In this document: in pieces, positions 58,128-64,000 of the stretch
Layout of the letters: each line of letters starts with the position of its first letter
Numbering within the stretch: the stretch's first letter is position 1
NCBI RefSeq assembly: GCF_001999945.1
Contig: NZ_CP019650.1
Location: forward strand, 1,488,001-1,552,000
Length of the DNA stretch: 64,000 nt
Direction: 5' to 3'
From: Microbulbifer agarilyticus
Lineage (GTDB): Bacteria > Pseudomonadota > Gammaproteobacteria > Pseudomonadales > Cellvibrionaceae
The notes under the pieces: model-generated
What the model was told of the DNA's origin: nothing
The model's database searches: none
Seen by the model: only the letters and a program-made list of their open reading frames with translations
Program-made: the position numbers and the translations under genes

Positions 58128-58589
58128 GTGTTGTTACTTATTGTGTTTTTTGCTGATCAAATTATGCCCTTTTGCGTGCAGGCAATGGCACTTTGATTTT
58201 ATGTCACCGGTGTATCGCGGCGAATGATTGCCAATCGGTCCGGGCGATAGACGGCTAGCCGTATTGAAACTATTTGATCGCTAAACCCAATGCTCGAGAT
58301 ACTGAGTAATTAGAAGCATATTTTATTCCAGCTGGCGCCAAAATTATCTTTTTGGGCAATTTTCGTCGTGTTTTTGATCTCGCCCTGTCGATTGTACAAA
58401 TAAATAATTCCTAATTTGTAGTCATTTTGGAATTTTTTAAGTAGTCTAGCCCTGCGCTGTGAGGAATTGGCGCAATTGGATATGAGGTAACCAAACCAAA
58501 CGTGCCCAAATGACAGCGATGTCACTTTGGTCAGGTTGGGGCAAAGGGACGCTGACAAGCACTAATCCGACTAACGATAAAAACGGAAA
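58128..58589. promoter_or_regulatory. 462-nt divergent promoter region with inverted repeat
   Basis: No gene is convincing. At 58508-58528 lies AAATGACA, spacer GCGA, TGTCACTTT, whose TGACA/TGTCA core is a perfect inverted repeat with outer AA/TT symmetry. It is about 70-90 nt ahead of the TonB receptor start and is a candidate operator. Confidence 0.4.
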
Positions 58590-58595
58590 ATGACT

Positions 58596-61283
58596 ATGAA
58601 ATCCAATGACTTCCGTAAGAACCTGCTAGCACGCGGTGTCGCACTGGCGCTCGCCGGCGTTGCTGCGCCTCTGGCGTATGCGCAAGATGCCGAGCAGCAG
58701 GATGAGAAGAAAAAAGAATCTGCTTCCCTGGAAGAAATCCAGGTTGTAGGTTTCCGCGCTGCTCTTGAAAAGAGTGTCAACGTAAAGCGCTACGCTACCG
58801 TCGTAATGGATAGCGTAAACGCTGAAGATATCGGTAAATTCCCGGACAAGAACATCGGTGATGCACTGATGCGTATCCCGGGTGTTGGTATTGAGCGTCG
58901 TTTCGGCGAGGCGGACGGTGTAAGTATCCGTGGTCTCGACCCCGCGCTGAGCTTGACCTACCTGAATGGCCAATCCATCTCTACCGCCCAGTGGTTTGAG
59001 GGTTACCGTCCGACTCGTGGCTTCCGCTCCGACATGTTGGCATCCGAGCTGGTTTCCTCTCTGGAAGTTTACAAGTCGCCGCGCGCGGACTTGCCGGACG
59101 GTTCCATCGGTGGTGTTGTAAACATCAAGACCCGCCGTCCGCTGGAAATGGCCTCTAACACCGTACACGGCTCCATGGAGTATCAGTACTCTGAAAACGC
59201 CGAGCGTTGGGACCCAGCATTTTCCGGTCTCTACAGCTGGAAAACCGAAGACGAAAAATTCGGTGTACTGGTTAGCGCCAGCCACCAGGAACGTTTCACT
59301 ACCTACGACGCCATGGAAAACTACTATGGTAGCGGCGCGTCTGCGAAAGATACCGACGGTTCAGGCGACTTCTCGCACGTAACCTGGGGTGCTGGCCACG
59401 CGATCTTCCAGCAGCAGCGCGAGCGTACAGCGTTCAACGTTACCACCCAGTTCCAGCCTACCGAGCAGCTGGACATTACCGCGAATTACCTGAATTTCGC
59501 ACTGTCAGCAGATAACGTGAACTCCAACTATCTGGTAGTTCCGGGCCGTACTGCCGACATCCGTAACGTGACCGCAGTGGGTGATTTCCCAGCCGGTCAG
59601 GGTGCGCTGAAGCACGATTCTTACCTGAGTGACGTGACCGGAGAATCTGGTAACGATTATTGGTTTGGTCCAGACACCTTCTTCCGTAACACCAACCCGG
59701 AAGCCCAGGCACTGGATATCGATGTTAACTACAGCCATGAGCTGTTTGACGCGCACGTGCAAGTGGGTCATACCGAAGCCGAAGGCGACATCATCGTGAT
59801 CGGCTATTCCGGCATGATTAACACCGCCACCATGGGTGCTGCTGGCCTGACCGGTGATGAAGTTCTGACTTTGGACCTGACAGGTAACAAGCTCGGTGTG
59901 GAGTTCGAAGGATTTGACCCAAGTAATCCGGCGAACTATCCGCTTAGCATCCGTGAAAATAACCCACATATTCAGGATGCGGACGAAGAGACTTATGCTC
60001 AGTTCGACTTGACTGTTCCGATGCAGGACGCGGGCATCATCACCTCCGTTAAAACTGGCCTGAAATATCAGGACCGTACTAACGAGCGTTCACTGCATAA
60101 CTTCACTGTCGACATTCCTGCAAGCCTTGCTGCTGGTACTGCGACCTATGCAGACCTGCCTGTAAATACCGGTTGCGGTCAATATCAGGAAACTGCGAAG
60201 AGCAATACTCTGACTTGTCTGCCGACTCTGGATCTGGACGGCATTCGCGACTTGTCCGACTCTCTGACGCCTTCCAACACCCTCCAGCGTGAAAGCCTTG
60301 CTGATTTCTATCAGATCAACGAGCAGAAGCTGGCGGTCTACGGCATGGCCGAATTTGAGTACGACAAGTTTGCTGGTAACTTCGGTGTACGTTTTGTTGA
60401 CTACGACCTTGAGTCGGTTGCCAACCAGGACGACGCACTGCGCGTACCAACCAAGAACGACTACAACGAGTTCCTGCCTAGCCTGAACGTTACGTATGAG
60501 CTCAGCGAAGATTTGTTGATTCGTGGTGCTGCTGCTCGTGTTATGTCCCTGCCGAACTATCAGGATCTACGTAACACCTTCAGCTACAACAGCACGACTC
60601 GTACCGGTTCCGCTGGTAACCCGTATTTGGAACCCTGGTTGGCTACCCAGTTTGACCTCGGTATTGAGTGGTACTTCGCAGAAGGTGCGCTGGCCAGCGC
60701 GACTTACTTCCGTAAAGACATCGATTCCTTCCTGTTCTCTATTTCAGAACTCGAGACACACGAAATCATCGATGAGAACACCGGCGACTTCTTTACTGCG
60801 GAACTGGATATTTCTCGTACCCGTAACGGTGGTGAAGCCAAGCTGCAGGGTATCGAGCTTCAGTTGCAGGCGGAGCTGGGCTACGGCTTTGGTGTAACCA
60901 CCAACTACACCTTCACTGATGCGGAAGTTGTGGACAACAATGGTCAGGACGGTTTGAACCTGCCGGGTAACTCCGAAGACATGTGGAACGTGACTTCCTA
61001 CTGGGAAAACGACCGCTACAGTGCGCGTCTGATGGCGAACCATCGCGGTGAGTTCTTCAATGGGTTCCGTATCGGTACAGCCTCTGAGACTGAAGCGTTC
61101 ACCTCTGTGGATGTGGCCTTCTCTGCGGAAGTTTCCGAGAACGTAACCGTGAGCCTGCAGGGCATGAACCTGACTGGTGAGCTGTACCGTACTAAAAACT
61201 CTCAGGATTCCTGGGACGGTATCTTCCAGCTGATCAACGACGGCGGCACCCGCTGGTTTGTAAACGCTTCGGTTAAGTTCTAA
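58596..61283 (+). CDS. TonB-dependent receptor, Xanthomonas/Caulobacter type
   Basis: 895 aa from the ATG at 58596, seven bases after GGAA; ATG at 58590 is in frame. Signal peptide ends LAYAQD. Plug motifs EEIQVVGFRAALEKSVNVKR, VNAEDIGKFPDKNIGDALMRIPG and GVSIRGLDP match the TonB-Xanth-Caul group, common in carbohydrate-utilisation loci, and the barrel ends with TRWFVNASVKF. Codon choice is strongly biased toward frequent codons, suggesting high expression. Tryptophan-halogenase-like genes beside it are a recurring partner. Confidence 0.94.
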   Translation: MKSNDFRKNLLARGVALALAGVAAPLAYAQDAEQQDEKKKESASLEEIQVVGFRAALEKSVNVKRYATVVMDSVNAEDIGKFPDKNIGDALMRIPGVGIERRFGEADGVSIRGLDPALSLTYLNGQSISTAQWFEGYRPTRGFRSDMLASELVSSLEVYKSPRADLPDGSIGGVVNIKTRRPLEMASNTVHGSMEYQYSENAERWDPAFSGLYSWKTEDEKFGVLVSASHQERFTTYDAMENYYGSGASAKDTDGSGDFSHVTWGAGHAIFQQQRERTAFNVTTQFQPTEQLDITANYLNFALSADNVNSNYLVVPGRTADIRNVTAVGDFPAGQGALKHDSYLSDVTGESGNDYWFGPDTFFRNTNPEAQALDIDVNYSHELFDAHVQVGHTEAEGDIIVIGYSGMINTATMGAAGLTGDEVLTLDLTGNKLGVEFEGFDPSNPANYPLSIRENNPHIQDADEETYAQFDLTVPMQDAGIITSVKTGLKYQDRTNERSLHNFTVDIPASLAAGTATYADLPVNTGCGQYQETAKSNTLTCLPTLDLDGIRDLSDSLTPSNTLQRESLADFYQINEQKLAVYGMAEFEYDKFAGNFGVRFVDYDLESVANQDDALRVPTKNDYNEFLPSLNVTYELSEDLLIRGAAARVMSLPNYQDLRNTFSYNSTTRTGSAGNPYLEPWLATQFDLGIEWYFAEGALASATYFRKDIDSFLFSISELETHEIIDENTGDFFTAELDISRTRNGGEAKLQGIELQLQAELGYGFGVTTNYTFTDAEVVDNNGQDGLNLPGNSEDMWNVTSYWENDRYSARLMANHRGEFFNGFRIGTASETEAFTSVDVAFSAEVSENVTVSLQGMNLTGELYRTKNSQDSWDGIFQLINDGGTRWFVNASVKF

Positions 61284-61313
61284 GTTCTTACCCGTACGAT
61301 TACAACCTTGCAA

Positions 61314-61346
61314 AAAGAAACCGGCCAATGGCCGGTTTCTTTTTTT
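61314..61346. terminator. bidirectional terminator between TonB receptor and halogenase
   Basis: AAAGAAACCGGCC, loop AAT, GGCCGGTTTCTTT followed by further T. The 13-pair stem has A and T runs on its two sides and lies five bases before the stop of the leftward halogenase gene. Confidence 0.92.
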
Positions 61347-61350
61347 ATGG

Positions 61351-62937
61351 CTAGCGCATTTTTCGTATTTTGTTGATGAGTGCCCGATTACTCGGAAGTA
61401 CGTCGGTAATCTCAGCGCTGAGCTTTCGAATACGTGCAAAATTGGCTTGTGCGTTTTCCAGGTGGGGGAGTTGCCCCGCACTCCACTGGTAGTCGGCATG
61501 ATACTCCATGCCGTAGAGAATGAACTCATAGCTCTCACGCACAAACGGCTCCAGCGCGCTTGGCATGTCGAACCGTGTGGGCGGGTAAAACTTCCAGAAT
61601 TCCAGTTGTTCTTTTAGTGAGTCTGGCAGTGTGGTTTGATCGGTATTATCGAGCCAGAAGCCGCTGTCGGTACGTCGTGAGAGGAAGTAGTGCAGTTTGA
61701 TGAAGTCGACCACACGATGCCAGCGCTGGGTAAACACCGCATTGTATTTTTTCTCTAGTGTGCCGAGTTGCTCCATACGCTGCGGGAACAGCTCGGTTAG
61801 CATATTGCAGGATGCTTCAATCAAAAAGATGGCACTGGCTTCCAGGGGTTCCAGGAATGCGGCAGAAAGCCCCATGCCGACGCAGTTTTTGTGGAAGACC
61901 TTTTCTCGGTACCCGAGGCGCAGGTCAATTTGCCGCGCATCGAGTTGATCTACATCGACAGCCTGGTGGTTAGTGTTTACAACCTGCTTGTTTAGTGCTT
62001 CTTTGTTGTAGGCGCGAAGTGTAGCCTCGGCCTCATCGGGAGAAGTATGGTTGTCGCTGTAAACATATCCCGTGCCCCGCCGAGTCTGCAAACCGATATC
62101 CCAGATCCAGCCCGCCGACTGTGCCGTGGAAAGCGTTGGGCTGCAGATTGGCGCTTGTTCGCTGGCATAGGGAACCTGCATAGCGACGGCCTTGTTGACA
62201 AGGAGGGTGTCGCTAACGCCACGAAATGGAATATGGTAAGTCTTATCCAGCAGTAAGCTGGCGAATCCCGTGCAGTCAATGAATAAGTCGCCGGAGATTT
62301 TTTCCCCCTGTTTTGTGGCGATGGACTCAATGTAACCGGCTTCGGAGACGTTGACGGATTCGACATGGGCAAGTAAGTGTGTCACGCCAAGTTTTTCGCA
62401 GGCATGTCTTCTCAGGAAGGTTGCGAATTTTCCGGCATCCAAGTGATATGCGTAGTTGAGAACCGTCTCGTATTGCGCTGTATCAAGTCCCTTGGGTGCA
62501 AGGTGGTGCATGCATGCTGCCGGTTGGGGAGAAATTGCTTCTGCATAGGATAGCCCCAGCTCCTTTTGCAGGTGGTGCCAGTAGGGCCCGGGTGGAATAG
62601 GCCACATGCCACGGGGAAGTTCGAAGGAATGAAAATAGCTTGCATCTTGCCCATTTTCAGCACGGGTATGCCAGTTAACAAAGCGCGTGCCTTGCTTGAA
62701 GGAAGTATCGCATTCGCGAATAAATTCAAATTCATCGATTCCAAGGTTGCGCAGTGTGTTGCGCATGGTTGGCCAGGTTCCTTCTCCTACGCCAATAATG
62801 GGGGCATCTGGGGACTCCACCAGAGTTACCGTGTATTCGTGATGCGTTAGAGGGTCAAGGTGACGTGCGAGGCTAGCAGCGGCGAGCCAGCCCGCGGTGC
62901 CACCGCCGACAACAACAACATTTTTTATTGATTTCAT
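61351..62937 (-). CDS. tryptophan-halogenase-like flavoprotein, WxWxI without Pro
   Basis: 528 aa, full length for the family. FAD motif VVGGGTAGW, catalytic Lys81 in CDTSFKQGTRF, acidic residue region AAFLEPLEASAIF. The halogenase signature WxWxIP reads W277-I-W-D-I-G282: the proline is glycine. Flavin halogenases use reduced FAD from a partner reductase to chlorinate or brominate a substrate. Members beside TonB receptors in marine and plant-degrading bacteria are of unknown substrate. The motif change could alter or abolish halogenation. Confidence 0.92.
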   Translation of the reverse strand: MKSIKNVVVVGGGTAGWLAAASLARHLDPLTHHEYTVTLVESPDAPIIGVGEGTWPTMRNTLRNLGIDEFEFIRECDTSFKQGTRFVNWHTRAENGQDASYFHSFELPRGMWPIPPGPYWHHLQKELGLSYAEAISPQPAACMHHLAPKGLDTAQYETVLNYAYHLDAGKFATFLRRHACEKLGVTHLLAHVESVNVSEAGYIESIATKQGEKISGDLFIDCTGFASLLLDKTYHIPFRGVSDTLLVNKAVAMQVPYASEQAPICSPTLSTAQSAGWIWDIGLQTRRGTGYVYSDNHTSPDEAEATLRAYNKEALNKQVVNTNHQAVDVDQLDARQIDLRLGYREKVFHKNCVGMGLSAAFLEPLEASAIFLIEASCNMLTELFPQRMEQLGTLEKKYNAVFTQRWHRVVDFIKLHYFLSRRTDSGFWLDNTDQTTLPDSLKEQLEFWKFYPPTRFDMPSALEPFVRESYEFILYGMEYHADYQWSAGQLPHLENAQANFARIRKLSAEITDVLPSNRALINKIRKMR

Positions 62938-63097
62938 TTAAAACCTCGGTACGAGATTGTCGCAACCTGAATTCGGTGTTGTAATAAATCGCGAAGCATT
63001 ATGCAGGCTATATTGCCACTGAAAGCGTTGTGATTACACCGTAAAAGCGTCGCAGTGAAATTGGTAGTTTGGTTTCGAGAGAGAACTTTTGGGGGTT

Positions 63098-64000
63098 ATG
63101 GTGGATAGTCGTTTTTCCGTGCTGATTGTGGGTGGTGGTACCGCGGGTTGGATGGCTGCGAACCTGCTTGCCCATCACTGGAGAGACTTTCCGGTCAAAA
63201 TTTCCTTGGTTGAATCTACCGAAATCGCGACGGTTGGCGTGGGTGAGGGGAGTACGCCTTTTTTAAAGAATTTTTTCCGCACGCTCGGTATCGATGAGTC
63301 CGAATGGATGCCTGCGTGCGATGCGACCTATAAATCCGGCATCCGATTCCCCAATTGGTCAAAAGTACCGGGGTATGAATCCTACTATCACCCGTTCTTT
63401 TCTCCTTTGGATAGAGAAACCGGTCAAGAATTTTTTGCTCAGGCGAATTTGCGGCGTCAGGGTGAAGCAGTAGAAGCAGTACCTGATTATTTTTTCCATG
63501 CACCATATCTTTCTGCCGCCGGAAAGGCGCCAATACCAAAACGGCCATTACCATTTGAGCTGGACTACGCCTATCACTTTGATGCAGGTCTACTGGGTAA
63601 ATTCTTGCGCGATAAAGCGATAAAGGCTGGTGTTGAACATAAGCAAGCCACTATTGAGCGGGTTTTGGTAGAGAGCGGTAAGATTGCCGGGTTGCAGACT
63701 ACCGCGAGTGAGAACCTGGCCGCTGATTTTTATATTGACTGCACGGGTTTCCGCAGCGCGCTATTAGCCGCGTTGCCGGGTTATCAATTCAACGAGTACA
63801 GTGACACTCTGTTCAATAATGCAGCAGTCACGCTGCAGGTGCCCAGCGATGGCACTGGCCCCATTAAATCTGAGACAGTGTCCGAAGCCATGTCCGCAGG
63901 CTGGATGTGGGATATTCCCCTGCAAAGCCGCACAGGGTATGGCTATGTATATAGCGACCAATTTCTTTCCGCTGAGCAAGCGGAGCAGGAGTTGCGGGGT
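63098..64000 (+). CDS. tryptophan-halogenase-like flavoprotein (3' end outside window)
   Basis: The first 301 codons are visible. FAD motif LIVGGGTAGWMAA, GVGEGSTP, catalytic Lys79 in CDATYKSGIRF and an intact WxWxIP at Trp269-Pro274 (GWMWDIPLQSR). The start may be this ATG or the GTG at 63101, as GGGGG is only 2 nt before the ATG. It is divergent from the other halogenase across a 160-nt gap. It keeps the standard motifs, so activity is likely for this copy. Confidence 0.9.
   Translation, partial: MVDSRFSVLIVGGGTAGWMAANLLAHHWRDFPVKISLVESTEIATVGVGEGSTPFLKNFFRTLGIDESEWMPACDATYKSGIRFPNWSKVPGYESYYHPFFSPLDRETGQEFFAQANLRRQGEAVEAVPDYFFHAPYLSAAGKAPIPKRPLPFELDYAYHFDAGLLGKFLRDKAIKAGVEHKQATIERVLVESGKIAGLQTTASENLAADFYIDCTGFRSALLAALPGYQFNEYSDTLFNNAAVTLQVPSDGTGPIKSETVSEAMSAGWMWDIPLQSRTGYGYVYSDQFLSAEQAEQELRG

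Overview
The window is a stretch of chromosome from an agar-degrading, probably marine, Gram-negative bacterium. Three GH50 agarase-type lipoproteins, two TonB-dependent receptors and the agar-sugar catabolic enzymes suggest a gammaproteobacterium of the Microbulbifer/Saccharophagus/Cellvibrio kind. That placement is an inference from gene content; no rRNA, tRNA, transposase, phage or CRISPR feature was seen.

Region 1 (1-9.2 kb, + strand) is an agar-saccharide operon: the end of an MFS transporter, a GH50 lipoprotein, a secreted lactonase-like protein fused to FG-GAP and ASPIC/UnbV domains, a GH2 beta-galactosidase and a cytosolic SMP-30 lactonase. A catalase-peroxidase (katG) and a DUF4862 protein follow.

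Region 2 (12.6-21 kb, mostly - strand) is an acyl-CoA type operon. It encodes a solute-binding-protein homologue without a signal peptide, two tandem family III CoA-transferases, a crotonase, an aldehyde dehydrogenase and a serine hydrolase. An IclR-family regulator is divergent from it, and its promoter region holds a long dyad and a triple tandem repeat.

Region 3 (21.3-37.4 kb) is the core of agar monosaccharide catabolism. For D-galactose the likely De Ley-Doudoroff route is SDR dehydrogenase, SMP-30 lactonase, galactonate dehydratase, DgoK kinase and DgoA aldolase. For 3,6-anhydro-L-galactose the likely route is aldehyde dehydrogenase, enolase-superfamily cycloisomerase, then a zinc dehydrogenase and a KduD-like SDR. 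Two more GH50 enzymes and a sugar-porter transporter are included. A GntR/FCD regulator sits among them, and the near-palindrome ATTGTTAACAAT recurs at four promoters plus a related fifth site, which suggests a local regulon.

Region 4 (37.5-58.1 kb) looks like a peptidoglycan-peptide or D-amino-acid utilisation locus. It holds a TIM-barrel-like lipoprotein, an L,D-transpeptidase-fold protein, a class III aminotransferase, a LysR regulator, a TonB-dependent receptor and a NagZ-like GH3 lipoprotein. A tightly overlapping operon follows: amidase, DUF1445, PxpB, PxpC, DUF4392 and alanine racemase. Facing it is a second operon with ATGA overlaps: MFS, M1 peptidase, NlpC/P60-like and AmiD-like amidase. 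DUF1445 and DUF4392 are the two halves of the animal D-glutamate cyclase DGLUCY and are separate genes here; PxpA is absent from the window.

Region 5 (58.6-64 kb) has a TonB-dependent receptor of the Xanthomonas/Caulobacter type with two tryptophan-halogenase-like flavoproteins. One of these lacks the proline of the WxWxIP motif, and the other is cut by the window end.
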